A DNA stretch of 64,000 nucleotides, from the NCBI GenBank assembly GCA_050288165.1, contig JBNKDG010000008.1:62001-126000 (forward strand). Reading direction: 5' to 3'. How positions within the stretch are numbered: position 1 is the stretch's first letter; each line of letters begins with the position of its first letter. Shown in pieces: positions 37,301 through 42,678 of the stretch. The notes below the pieces were generated by a model. The model had not been told where the DNA came from. It searched no databases and saw only the letters and a program-made list of their open reading frames with translations. The translations under genes were made by a program, and so were the position numbers. The DNA comes from JAPHTQ01 sp050288165. Lineage in GTDB: Bacteria > Pseudomonadota > Gammaproteobacteria > Thiohalomonadales > Thiohalomonadaceae.

Positions 37301-37328
37301 TCAGTGGGATGAGTTGAATGTCGGTTAA
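25362..37328 (+). CDS. Giant RTX protein with lipase-like N-terminus (3988 aa)
   Basis: Type I secretion substrate, no signal peptide. I place the start at 25362 because GAGGAGA lies 7 bp ahead; the frame opens at 25335. Order along the protein: lipase class 3-like alpha/beta-hydrolase segment with GHSLG (residues 110-114, Ser112); Ala/Glu-rich helix (about 905-935); hydrophobic Gly/Ala-rich stretch (about 1000-1083) resembling RTX-toxin membrane regions; coiled coil (about 1297-1533); RTX nonapeptides (about 1706-1965); seven intact and one interrupted cadherin-like modules (about 2213-3147); more RTX repeats to about 3400; a cadherin-like domain (NDFDFDGDSF, about 3460-3576); an EF-hand-like end (LDMDGDGIEL) and a terminal secretion signal. 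An HlyC-type gene follows, so lysine acylation is likely. It could be a toxin, lipase or adhesin. Confidence 0.9.
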   Translation: MANNKELTQLMLDAYKPSGERIGAGEFRPYGDGLDLPNGLRIQAYISEPAKESVFGVAGTNDLSDLAPDIDFVTGGYHDQFKEAVKYSNDVKNEIESIYGKDEFSFSCTGHSLGGGTCQVIANTFGWGGATYDAPAASGVIADPAYQQHLTELGVTASGPGDLVNYTESGSLVSSVPGRSYIGQEIGLELTGDMQQVIGAGLMFQPNPVGKVIGGIVLADDQWGSDGQHNAEKFADYFSVPQNPNEIDGYFYVGGTYDGWYNTKPGSYIGQNDWTGRASPDKEASLFALKDRLEQHNESLVEQTPAISTDYSQPLGDEPLNEWISAPNTPSRYIWVSDDDGTLTKVVDTGDGRIVETQYNATGEMDFLKLHNTTTGESYTTYDSRPMVGFADDPYNVLDPQGDGIGVWDGSWETFDSADFDTLTATTVSSNYSDNSLNDSWCAVENVGYDYSGMNATDSSYDSSGSGWNDWSGTTSADTYFDFGYSPNEFSFENTGAICGPDYDLSTSWSTANQESSYELGDYFDGTADALEGGVQGINLYGYYEIGGNYQTAQPLLDPETYINRMSMVDAGDWQSLSEVATPSSSSYGTASTLATVSPVLDYGSKAFDVANVAYDGYYAYQTSNGDVKYTAAYTAASATWNIGGGEAAIVGGCAAAVWLAGAGCVPGAAIGYLAHMGADYVWGDDIKAGLADAYMGDGGDTDLLGITVPTIPGESQEGSIAGPRSSIEPGMVQAEDGSWTKYTEVLGDGSALEIIQVGDQIINRHISADGQLLEQHSGTIASDSSPDGAQVDGVVPSIDGSDTPPVTTQPQASNTSSNDFHDWVAENHPEQLANMGSDGEFLYRTADAGGYATDGQSSYASAQSDYNSLREQYMAENGGGVDAIDNGWDDATDNFDADTLDFIAEAEAEFQAEAEAEAAAEAAAQKQQAAIQANANAFNSVLVFQQALQGDNDFAKVTATVSLVNSMKQAEWFGMSSSADGWTEAGKELGFVSAGINFFDALESGDNLSILRSGASLGAQVASMSTSAGAKVVGQALGKVAGVIGIAQSLEAGDELGAAIGVITMINPALGAVLSLARTVFSMMEGEPPPPTANLTMEYDAATGEFNETEAESHDGGSLETLRALADGIDGVLQNLIATTGGQLLPPEDLKLELVQSDNRLYINGERYSFEQANQAVGKTAIQILQQQIQIEGGDPLIARALYNSEAESLEELQADLQASAGYRQYLQGSVILDADGNPLSEEGMEQYREDVAALQAGDMSIDDFNSLYSAISQREYVDNLFAELPDSLDLNALLSDKYDLLEKIEQLEGGIKSLNSEVDWLQATLEQAEGWRDDPTAAEGIDTTQLTNLGLSDAELKQLASGTFDETLLDKLEAGIREQLAKSEQRLVENQSELELARADLATLEQTLDEGQPETYLRQLDEQQLLQNRLADGEEQIAELELSLEEQRAELEYIQTRLSSAGADAQIIELEQTPAVEGLRIDPEYMRQTTLTRAEVEQRIEALHDAIAEKEAELESLQQQQAQWQTEWDELTATINESLETWPTLAEAAEWYQTLEQAQLLQLDEPHWTDNVTRLNSLINDTDDFSLGGVELSDLEMELKDGVLILHVHDKQDPDKPAQELVIEDWEQWDHDKSHIRLPDGSHLNIQGLLDAYGVVDGEGPVDLGEAAAALFDGVEGIETPEVGQARAGTALDDTLSAVNGQAWLDGRDGNDTLRGSAEDDYLRGGSGADILRGGQGSDTVLYDDAESGIYVDLEQGGGRGSTAEGDTYEGIENVLGSSYDDVLIGDANANRLDGSAGNDVLLGGAGDDTLIGGEGNDALVGGEGADHLVGGAGIDTADYSSSAEAVAVDLGKGTGHGGDAEGDTLDSIENLKGSMHDDYLVGDAGDNTIDGAVGDDHMAGGAGDDTMFGGAGRDVVDGGAGNDMLDGGSGDDVLTGGDGDDVLHGGSGDNLLLGGDGDDIALFDGNIGDYDLSVRNGTLRVEALDGSSRDILDGVEQIAFSSHLYDVQRLMDLLQAQTVIDDEGEVSERRERERDTAGQAAAIALASAYGITATAQTEESSAEELNWFGVNPNATESGGENSGSENSNTQPASTQVNPDTVFTQPLITNAVDGGAIGTVNDSGNVSPQGVSVGGNGATSTEYNAPAVPGASAGETIPFLFPSGDGAQDASSQGDESSSVDETGTASSIQTNDSGSRCGSGDDLPPPPNAPVVEAATVTTLEDQSVLLSIDVVNPNADAALAIAVTGVPTGGYLSAGEEIAPGEWRLSTADLDGLRFIPPQNSDVDVTLTVFAVAYDQYGQANQSALEQMVEIVAVADAPGIGVADVVGNEDSVIALNLDSYYPDSDGSELHRVELVGIPAGAVLSAGTMDASGVWHLAPDQLAGLTLTPSLNDGNDFTVTMRGIAEETENGDVAVTEATFNVTVNAVADAPDLSVVDMVAGEDDITPVELFPQLVDTDGSETLSILIEGVPVGAVLSHGTELSPGVWELTPADAALVVMTPPADSDEDFQLRVTATSTEGENGDQAHTVRTLNVTLNAVSDGAIVSVAPAEGDQNQFIDLDISASLNDTDGSESLVIEIRNVPVGATLSAGTNLGNGTWSLTPAQLTGLQILPPLDSTETIYLSVVAISTEAENGDSVETTYTAEVVVNAVANPAGLTVLPAFGDEDTAIDLTINVDTSSLDSNQVVHVEVSGLPEGATLSAGSESAGVWTLSLDELAGLTLNPAPDSDEDFTLDVAAVTQVVDDPSKTTSVSASAPVTVYAVADGVDLAAGDVTGNEDSLIALDVAGQLRDLDGSEDTVVTISGLPSGSVLSAGTVVAAGVWQLSVSQLDGLMFKPPADADGTYTLTVEAYSREAANGDTSQVITTNFNVTVDAVADAPGLTASVGVAEQGTPVVLDIGAWLNDTDSSESLLIEIEGLPGGAALSAGTSSRGVWQLTPAELTGLTLDAGQNSQNFTLTVRAISSEGGNSNTSTQWLDVSYGDMGAPTLSVAVSGVSSATADNDLLQGFANADTLYGGGGEDRVYGGGGDDILYGDDTAAMTVVALDIQAALQTSDGSEALVLVIDNLPNGASLSAGTQSLDGNGNPIPGSWTLTESDLPGLTLSTPANGNNFTLNVSAVAVNLSTQGTLTSVGQVNVVLPDIGSGDYLDGGVGDDTLYGEDGDDLLRGGVGSDVLYGGAGDDTLVIDADDWNGNIDGGSGTDTVVIDDDRDVAFYAAVSAVENIYGGRGNDSLYGDSRNNILYGGGGRDVLSGGGGNDEIHADAADVAMGSNFVNGGSGIDTLFFEGSTGVNFDVNGRDFEHIHGSSGDDLFGYDASSAVITLDGGAGIDTVDYSSASGAVTVNLGTGSATGADISSIENVIGTDFNDTLTGDSGENRLTGGLGNDTLNGGGGVDTAVYAGSFLDYYDGHSTFNIVDNGTFWSVKSPDGSVDTLRNIEQLYFEADDRYVYLDGRNNRPDAVDDVLSATEDVTATYTAADLLANDFDFDGDSFTLVDVNVASALNGTVVWNDVNKTISFTPKENYNSSSNAYDTGGTLYRDEADFGFEYTIEDANGERHTAWASIVVDAVNDAPEIVSCTSNRGSGHSVVVTGNVIVMDVDSDPGSFTYSTSNLAINGTYSGVIKKFGNAPEITTVTTNTGGMILTGNYTLSAMGDVDFLPPVLSDVTDPKVAINTVDISFVYTGFQSPIAYHYHVWEKTAKFNITVSDGPVSDTFYNVGNNYENIWWEPLVLDMDGDGIELVGIEAGVTYDTDGDGIGEVTGWVAPDDAMLVYDMGHDGDISDVNELMFSETAIEARNELDVLRILYDTNQDGRFNAADDAWNDFALWQDKNLNGKADEGELTYMVDSTIDGINLTGQAVDIEESGNLITELTDYTRTDGQTGELGVVYFELLQSSDSSDPSVAADLALLQDNAVANDTTVDTQNTGVTTTDSTAALQQQAEVLASMLASDALVSVGSDTIVLPSEMGAGVVVIDNQWDELNVG
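30478..31255 (+). repeat. RTX calcium-binding nonapeptide block 1
   Basis: Tandem GGxGxDxLx units encoded here (for example GNDTLRGSAEDDYLRGG and GGAGDDTLIGGEGNDALVGG), about 20 units in two clusters split by a SxAVxVDLxxGxGxGGDAEGD spacer. RTX repeats fold as a parallel beta-roll on Ca2+ outside the cell, and mark type I secreted proteins. Confidence 0.95.
31999..34800 (+). repeat. Eight cadherin-like modules of about 110 residues
   Basis: Each module repeats the plan VADAP, GNEDS, (N/D)DTDGSE, GxPxGAxLSAGT, GxWxLTPxxLxGLTL, then FTLTVxAxS and NGD. Seven are intact. The eighth is interrupted after its start by RTX units and resumes at about 34490 (LQTSDGSEALVL). The modules differ enough that they are not recent exact duplications. 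Such arrays form long extended stalks in RTX adhesins. Confidence 0.85.
34405..35560 (+). repeat. RTX nonapeptide block 2, discontinuous
   Basis: Four short RTX clusters (about 34405-34480, 34800-34925, 35045-35170, 35490-35560) with units such as YGGGGEDRVYGGGGDD and GGVGDDTLYGEDGDD. They are separated by the resumed cadherin-like module and by DTVVIDDD-type spacers. Confidence 0.85.
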
Positions 37329-37340
37329 TCGAGGATGAAT

Positions 37341-37844
37341 ATGAGTAAAGAAAACACCATGAAGAAAGAAGTGAATGAAATGGACCAACAGCAACCGGGC
37401 ATCAAAGAGAAGGTTACTGAACAGGCAAACGTGTTGTTCGATAAACTGCCGATGATGGGGCCTATTGTCTGGTTGTTGTCGCAGACACAGGCCCATCGTC
37501 ATCTATTTCTGGCCGATCTGGAGTGGCGGATCCTGCCGCCGGTTTCACTGGCGCAATGCAAACTGTATATGAAGGACAAGACACCAATGGCCTACGTCAG
37601 TTGGGCCAGGGTGAATGAGGACGTGGAAAAGCGTCTTGCGGAGGGCAATATGCGACTGGCTCCGAATGAGTGGAGCAATGGCGATAAGATTTGGCTTATC
37701 GATGTGGTTGCTCCATTCGGCGGTATACCCGGCCTGATTAAGGATCTCAAAGAAAATGTTTTCAAGGATCAGGACGTAAATTTCCTGGCACCTAATGAAA
37801 GCGGTAATGGATTGATTGTAAAGAAACTTTCTGAGACCCCATAA
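37341..37844 (+). CDS. HlyC/RtxC-type toxin-activating lysine acyltransferase
   Basis: Transfers a fatty acyl chain from acyl carrier protein to internal lysines of RTX proteins. The family motif IVWLLSQTQAHRHLF carries the catalytic His (residue 52, equivalent to HlyC His23), and IWLIDVVAPFGG carries the partner Asp. LEWRILPPVSLAQCKLY and AYVSWARVNEDVE are also diagnostic. I prefer the start at 37341, spaced 5 bp from GAGGA; an ATG at 37335 is in frame. At 167 residues it matches the family. It lies directly downstream of the giant RTX gene, its likely target, and upstream of a terminator that ends the island. Confidence 0.93.
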   Translation: MSKENTMKKEVNEMDQQQPGIKEKVTEQANVLFDKLPMMGPIVWLLSQTQAHRHLFLADLEWRILPPVSLAQCKLYMKDKTPMAYVSWARVNEDVEKRLAEGNMRLAPNEWSNGDKIWLIDVVAPFGGIPGLIKDLKENVFKDQDVNFLAPNESGNGLIVKKLSETP

Positions 37845-37870
37845 TTGGTCTGTTACATTTGTATGGATAG

Positions 37871-37897
37871 AAAGCCCCACTTCGATGGGGCTTTTTT
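37871..37897 (+). terminator. Rho-independent terminator ending the RTX island
   Basis: The stem AAAGCCCCA-cttcga-TGGGGCTTT with a following T6 run, 27 bp after the acyltransferase stop, is a strong terminator. It isolates the island transcript from cbbQ. Confidence 0.92.
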
Positions 37898-37919
37898 ATG
37901 CCGAATTGTCGGTTTATAT

Positions 37920-37936
37920 ATAAGTTATACCTTATG
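37920..37936. promoter_or_regulatory. Putative CbbR operator upstream of cbbQ
   Basis: ATAAGTTATACCTTATG lies 87 bp before the cbbQ start. It matches the element upstream of cbbM (15341-15357) at 15 of 17 positions with identical spacing. The match suggests the same regulator, probably CbbR, acts on cbbQ-cbbO independently of cbbM. The nature of the binding protein is inferred. Confidence 0.65.
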
Positions 37937-38023
37937 CTCTAGATTAAAATTAATGAATTTTATTATGGTAGAGTCTGACTATACTGGATCAAATTTATAA
38001 ACGAATAACACCCGGAGCACGTC

Positions 38024-38833
38024 ATGAGTGGTATCGACAAGGATCAATACATCGTCAGCAAGGAGCCGTTTTATCAGGCGCAGGACAATGAGGTTGAGCT
38101 GTATGAAGCCGCCTACGCATCGCGCCTGCCGGTGATGGTCAAGGGGCCGACCGGTTGCGGTAAATCGCGCTTCATCGAATACATGGCGTGGAAACTGGGT
38201 AAGCCGCTGATCACCGTGGCCTGTAACGAGGACATGACAGCTTCGGATCTGGTGGGGCGTTACCTGCTGGATGCCAACGGCACCCGCTGGCTCGACGGCC
38301 CGTTGACCACCGCCGCACGCATCGGTGCGATCTGTTATCTCGATGAGGTGGTCGAGGCGCGCCAGGACACTACCGTTGTGATCCACCCACTGACCGACCA
38401 CCGACGTACCCTGCCGTTGGACAAGAAGGGCGAGTTGGTTGCGGCCCATCCAGACTTCCAACTGGTGATCTCCTATAACCCCGGCTACCAGTCGCTGATG
38501 AAGGATCTCAAGCAGTCGACCAAGCAACGCTTCGTTGCCATGGATTTCGATTACGCCTCTGCTGAAACTGAGGCGGCTATCGTCGCCAAGGAGACCGGCA
38601 TCGAAAACGACGTGGCACAGAAGCTGGTCAAGCTCAGCGAAACCGCGCGTAACCTCAAGGGCCATGGTCTCGACGAAGGCGTCTCCACTCGTCTGCTGGT
38701 CTATGCAGCGAACCTGATCAAGCAGGGCATCGAGCCGCGTGCCGCCTGCCGTATGGCATTGGTCAGGCCGATCACCGACGACCGGGATATCCGCGATACC
38801 CTCGATCACGCCATTGATGCTGTATTTGCTTAA
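38024..38833 (+). CDS. cbbQ: CbbQ, AAA+ RuBisCO activase subunit
   Basis: MoxR-family AAA+ ATPase that with CbbO removes inhibitory sugar phosphates from RuBisCO. The 269-residue protein has Walker A GPTGCGKS (41-48), Walker B CYLDEVVEA (about 104-112), sensor-1 SYNPGYQS, and the arginine finger region DLKQSTKQRF. The sequence type fits the CbbQ2 branch that pairs with form II enzymes in sulfur oxidisers, though that subtype is judged by eye. It is followed by cbbO, with an iterated-word repeat between them. Confidence 0.95.
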   Translation: MSGIDKDQYIVSKEPFYQAQDNEVELYEAAYASRLPVMVKGPTGCGKSRFIEYMAWKLGKPLITVACNEDMTASDLVGRYLLDANGTRWLDGPLTTAARIGAICYLDEVVEARQDTTVVIHPLTDHRRTLPLDKKGELVAAHPDFQLVISYNPGYQSLMKDLKQSTKQRFVAMDFDYASAETEAAIVAKETGIENDVAQKLVKLSETARNLKGHGLDEGVSTRLLVYAANLIKQGIEPRAACRMALVRPITDDRDIRDTLDHAIDAVFA

Positions 38834-38837
38834 AAGA

Positions 38838-38976
38838 ATTCACCGCAAAGGCGCAAAGAGCGCAAAGGTATAAATGCTTTGTGTTTCAGGACCAGCTTCC
38901 CTGGATAAAACGCTCAGGTTTGAATACTGCAAGCACAAACTGGCTTTTTTCTGCGACCTCTGCGTCTTTGCGGTGA
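38838..38976. repeat. Iterated-word inverted repeat, copy C1 (CGCAAAG)
   Basis: The left arm carries CGCAAAGG, CGCAAAGAG, CGCAAAGG at 8-9 bp spacing. The right arm is its approximate inverse (CTGCGACCTCTGCGTCTTTGCGGTGAG). The element fills the cbbQ-cbbO spacer and its right edge touches the cbbO start region. Confidence 0.7.
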
Positions 38977-38989
38977 GATGGGGTTTTCA

Positions 38990-41251
38990 ATGTCTTTAAC
39001 TGACGAACAGGTCCAATACTTCCGCGAGCAGCTCTCCTGCGGCTTCCGGGATCTCGACGAATTCTTCCCCCACTGTCTGGAGGAGGCGATGAAGGTGTTG
39101 TCGCCGCAGGGGCTGAAGGATTATCTCGACGGTGCCGGTCTGGTCTGCAAGATCGGTCGTGGCTTTGAGCCGGTGCTGGTCTACCTGGAAGAGATGCCCG
39201 ATGTTGCCAAGCGTCTTGGCGAGTCGACTCTAACACTCGTTTCACAAACGGTGTGGACGATATCGCGTACGCCAAACGGCAAGGCGATCCCGCCGTTTCT
39301 GCAATCCATTGGTGAAGTATCGCGTCGACTCGGTAGTGAAGAGTTACTAAGCGGTTATATCGAACTGGTGCTCGATTTCATGCAGCGCACCACCGGATCG
39401 ATCCATGGTTTCCATCAGACCATTCCCAGCCCCGGCCTGCCGGAGTTTTTCAACCAGGTACCTCTGCTGTTGAAGAATCTCTCCTGTGCCGGATTGCGTA
39501 ACTGGATCGAATACGGCATTCGCAATTACAGCAATCATCCTGAGCGGCAGAAGGAGTATTTCAGTCTGCAGTCCGCCGACAGCCGTGCCGTATTGCAACG
39601 CGAACGTCATGGCACGCTGTTCATGGATAATGAACGGAAGCTGGATTTGTATTTGCAGGCACTGTGGAAAGATAAGCCGCGGCTCATACCTTATTCCGAG
39701 GCCTTTGATGAGTCGCACAAACGACAGCCCTATTACGACGATATCGGTATCCGCCTGCCAGATGTTTTCGATGACAAAAATGGGGTCGCCGGTATTGATC
39801 GTTATCGCGCGACCTTGGCGCACATGGCGGCGCACAAACGCTGGTCGACGCAAATGATCGCCGACAATTACAGTCCTTTTCAGAATGCCGCCATAGAATT
39901 GCTGGAAGATTGTCGAGTCGAGTATCTCGCCATGCAGCGTTACCCCGGGTTGCGTCACCTGTTCAACAGCCTGCATCCGCATCCCAAAGAAGATGCCTGC
40001 GATCCGCAGAAAGAATCCTGTATCCGTCATCGTCTGGCAATGCTCTCCTATGCCATTCTGAATCCCGATAGCCACGGCTATAAAAATGAGCACGTCGTGG
40101 AATTCAGCCGCCGCTTCCATGAGGCAATGGCACAGGGGGAATCCTCATTCAAGGAAATGGCGGACATGGCGGTCCTCTTTATCATCCGCAGCCGTGGCCC
40201 GGCAGACCAGTCGGCCAATCTCCATTTCACCGATACTGAGGTGGACTACCGTGATGACAATCGCCACCTGTGGATATTCATTGATGAAGACGATGAAGGC
40301 GAACTTTTTGACTACGAAAAAGAAGCTCCGCCGACAGAAGAGGAAGTCGATGAAACCTTGCCGCCGCGCCTTTACCATGAGTGGGATTACAAATCGAAAA
40401 CCTACCGCCCCGACTGGGTGAGTTTGTATGAGCATCTGCATCCTGCGGGTGATGCGGGCAAGATCGATCGCCTTCTGAGCAAGCACGAACAGCTGGCAAA
40501 ACAATTGATGCGCATCCTCGACCTGCTCAAACCGCAACAGTATGTGAGAGTGCGTTATCAGGAAGAGGGCAGCGAGCTGGATCTCGATGTCGCGATCCGT
40601 TCACTGATCGACCATCGTGCCGGGGCGCAGCCCGACCCGCGGATCAACATGAGTCATCGTCACGATGGACGCGATATCGCGGTGTTGTTGCTGCTCGATC
40701 TCTCCGCTTCACTTAACGATGTACCGGAGGGAAGCACGCAAACGATTCTTGAATTGTCGCAGGAGGCGGTATCGTTACTGGGTCTGGCCATCCAGGGGTT
40801 GGGTGATGACTTTGCCATCGCCGGTTTCTCTTCCAACACCCGCCATGAGGTCTATTACCAGCACATCAAAGGTTTCAGCGAGCACTGGGACGATGGGGTG
40901 AAGGGGCGTCTTGCCGCTATGGAGGCAGGGTACTCGACCCGCATGGGCGCGGCGCTACGTCATGCTGGCCACTACCTGGGGACACGTAAGGCGGAAAAGA
41001 AACTGCTGCTGGTCCTTACCGATGGCGAACCGTCGGATATCGATGTGAGTGATCCGAAAATGTTGCTGGAAGATAGCCACAAGGCGGTACAGGAACTGGA
41101 TCAGGACGGCATCTACACCTACTGCATCAACCTCGATGCGCGGGCCGACGAGTATGTCGCTGACATCTTCGGCAAGCAGTATACGGTGATCGATCGAGTA
41201 GAACGTCTGCCGGAGCAGTTGCCGCGGTTGTTCCTCTCTCTCACGAAATAA
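38990..41251 (+). CDS. cbbO: CbbO, VWA-domain RuBisCO activase adaptor
   Basis: A 753-residue adaptor that recruits RuBisCO to the CbbQ hexamer. The C-terminal von Willebrand A domain has the MIDAS sequence LLLLDLSASLND (DxSxS, about 566-577) with later metal ligands in GYSTRMGAALRHAG and VLTDGEPSDID. The long N-terminal part is helical, with an acidic linker at about 430-455 (DEDDEGELFDYEKE). I prefer the ATG at 38990, spaced from ATGGGG; an ATG at 38978 is in frame and adds four residues. It is convergent with the diguanylate cyclase gene. Confidence 0.93.
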   Translation: MSLTDEQVQYFREQLSCGFRDLDEFFPHCLEEAMKVLSPQGLKDYLDGAGLVCKIGRGFEPVLVYLEEMPDVAKRLGESTLTLVSQTVWTISRTPNGKAIPPFLQSIGEVSRRLGSEELLSGYIELVLDFMQRTTGSIHGFHQTIPSPGLPEFFNQVPLLLKNLSCAGLRNWIEYGIRNYSNHPERQKEYFSLQSADSRAVLQRERHGTLFMDNERKLDLYLQALWKDKPRLIPYSEAFDESHKRQPYYDDIGIRLPDVFDDKNGVAGIDRYRATLAHMAAHKRWSTQMIADNYSPFQNAAIELLEDCRVEYLAMQRYPGLRHLFNSLHPHPKEDACDPQKESCIRHRLAMLSYAILNPDSHGYKNEHVVEFSRRFHEAMAQGESSFKEMADMAVLFIIRSRGPADQSANLHFTDTEVDYRDDNRHLWIFIDEDDEGELFDYEKEAPPTEEEVDETLPPRLYHEWDYKSKTYRPDWVSLYEHLHPAGDAGKIDRLLSKHEQLAKQLMRILDLLKPQQYVRVRYQEEGSELDLDVAIRSLIDHRAGAQPDPRINMSHRHDGRDIAVLLLLDLSASLNDVPEGSTQTILELSQEAVSLLGLAIQGLGDDFAIAGFSSNTRHEVYYQHIKGFSEHWDDGVKGRLAAMEAGYSTRMGAALRHAGHYLGTRKAEKKLLLVLTDGEPSDIDVSDPKMLLEDSHKAVQELDQDGIYTYCINLDARADEYVADIFGKQYTVIDRVERLPEQLPRLFLSLTK

Positions 41252-41267
41252 GTAACGATAGGAAAGA

Positions 41268-41936
41268 TTAATCTTCGTCGGAAGGGGGCGGTGTCCACAA
41301 TGCCGCTTTCTCATCCACACTGACTTCCGTTTGCGGCTGCACACGCGGATGAGCAATCTGATTGCGACCGTTCTGCTTCGCCTGGTAGAGATAACCGTCG
41401 GTGAGATGAATGAACTCGTCCACAGTGAGATCGATTCCCGAGCGATAGTGTTCCACACCAAAGCTGGCGCTTAGGGGGATCGTTTTGCCGTCTATCTCCA
41501 GTGGTTGCGCTTCGATGCTGCTGCGCAGGCGCTCAGCTACGTGGATGGCCTGAGGCAGTGCGGTTCCCGGCAGAATGATGGTGAACTCCTCACCGCCGAA
41601 GCGGCAGGGGATATCCATCTTGCGCAGGTTTTCGCGAATCACGTTGCTAACCTGAATCAATGCCTGGTTGCCGACTTCGTGGCCCCAGGTGTCGTTGACC
41701 TGCTTGAAGTGATCCAGATCGAGCATGATCAGCGAGGTTGGCTGGCGGTTGCGACGGGTGCGTTCCATCTCCCAGTCGAGTGCCTCAAGCAGGTGACGAT
41801 AATTGAACAGCCCGGTGAGCATATCGGTGCGCAGCGCCTCTTTCAGTTCGGCGTTTTCGCGGCGCAGGGCCTCCAACTCCTCCAGCAGGGAACAGTCTAC
41901 GGTTTTACTAGGGCACTGTTTCTCTTGCGACGACAT
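41268..41936 (-). CDS. Diguanylate cyclase (GGDEF)
   Basis: A 222-residue cytoplasmic protein with a short coiled coil (residues about 18-38, LEELEALRRENAELKEAL) and then a complete GGDEF domain. The active-site motif is GGEEF (114-118), and an inhibitory RxxD site (RKMD, 105-108) stands five residues before it, so product feedback is likely. It makes cyclic-di-GMP. No sensory domain is attached; the coiled coil would set dimerisation. It converges on cbbO, so regulation with the cbb genes is not implied. Confidence 0.93.
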   Translation of the reverse strand: MSSQEKQCPSKTVDCSLLEELEALRRENAELKEALRTDMLTGLFNYRHLLEALDWEMERTRRNRQPTSLIMLDLDHFKQVNDTWGHEVGNQALIQVSNVIRENLRKMDIPCRFGGEEFTIILPGTALPQAIHVAERLRSSIEAQPLEIDGKTIPLSASFGVEHYRSGIDLTVDEFIHLTDGYLYQAKQNGRNQIAHPRVQPQTEVSVDEKAALWTPPPSDED

Positions 41937-42075
41937 TATCTGGACGGTTATTGGCGAGATTCTAGAAGAGTATCAAAAATTGGCGCGCAAGTGATGGGGT
42001 TGATGGTTTGCCGTAACCGGATCAAAGCGACTAGAATGGTTCGCAGTTTACGCTTATCGACAGGGAGGGCAGTGG

Positions 42076-42678
42076 ATGCCTAACGCAGGGATCAGCTTCA
42101 GTGAAACGATGGCCGGTGGTGTCACCCTCGGTGAGACAGACTGTCACCGGGGCGAGGAGTTGGCGCGTAACGGTGGTAAAACGCTGGTAATGAATGCCAG
42201 GGTGACCATCGACAATCTTGATCAGTTCATTGGTGACCCGAAGCATACTGGGCTGCTCGACGGTACCATTGATTATCCCCCCTTCGCCAAGGGCATCCTC
42301 GGCCACAACGGCGTGTTCAATCTTTTCTCCCCGGCAGAACAGCCCGATACCAAGTTGATGGTTTATGAGATGGCCTTCGAGCATGGTAGTGAGCCGTACT
42401 ATCTGGCCGGGCGCAAGGAAGTTAAAGACGATCCAGGTTTCGATATCTGGAGCGACACCACTACCCTCTACACCCATATTCATCGTGGCAGGGACAAGAG
42501 CGGCGAGATCATCGGTGCCGGTGTCCTGACTCTGGGGGTCGGCGATCTGATACGGCTGCTCTCCACCCTGGAGGTACTGCACGTCAATGAGCGTGGCAAA
42601 AAGCTGGAAACCCTCACCCGTTTCGGTCGCTTCTTCATGGGCGAGCTGTGGGACAGCTACGCGGCGCTGGCAAAGTGA
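42076..42678 (+). CDS. Unknown 200-aa partner of the GMC oxidoreductase
   Basis: A 200-residue protein without signal peptide or membrane helix, beta-strand rich by eye (TLVMNARVTIDNL, TKLMVYEMAFE, YYLAGRKEVKDD, TTTLYTHIHRG). I do not recognise a named domain. It overlaps the next gene by 4 bp (GTGA), so the two are translated together, and the pair probably acts on one lipid-like or sterol-like substrate. GGGAGGGC precedes the ATG. Confidence 0.7.
   Translation: MPNAGISFSETMAGGVTLGETDCHRGEELARNGGKTLVMNARVTIDNLDQFIGDPKHTGLLDGTIDYPPFAKGILGHNGVFNLFSPAEQPDTKLMVYEMAFEHGSEPYYLAGRKEVKDDPGFDIWSDTTTLYTHIHRGRDKSGEIIGAGVLTLGVGDLIRLLSTLEVLHVNERGKKLETLTRFGRFFMGELWDSYAALAK

Noticed and set aside
25362..37328. 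LapA-type adhesin with a LapG cleavage site
   Set aside because: The N-terminus is lipase-like and no TAAG/PAAG retention module was recognised. No lapD or lapG is present.
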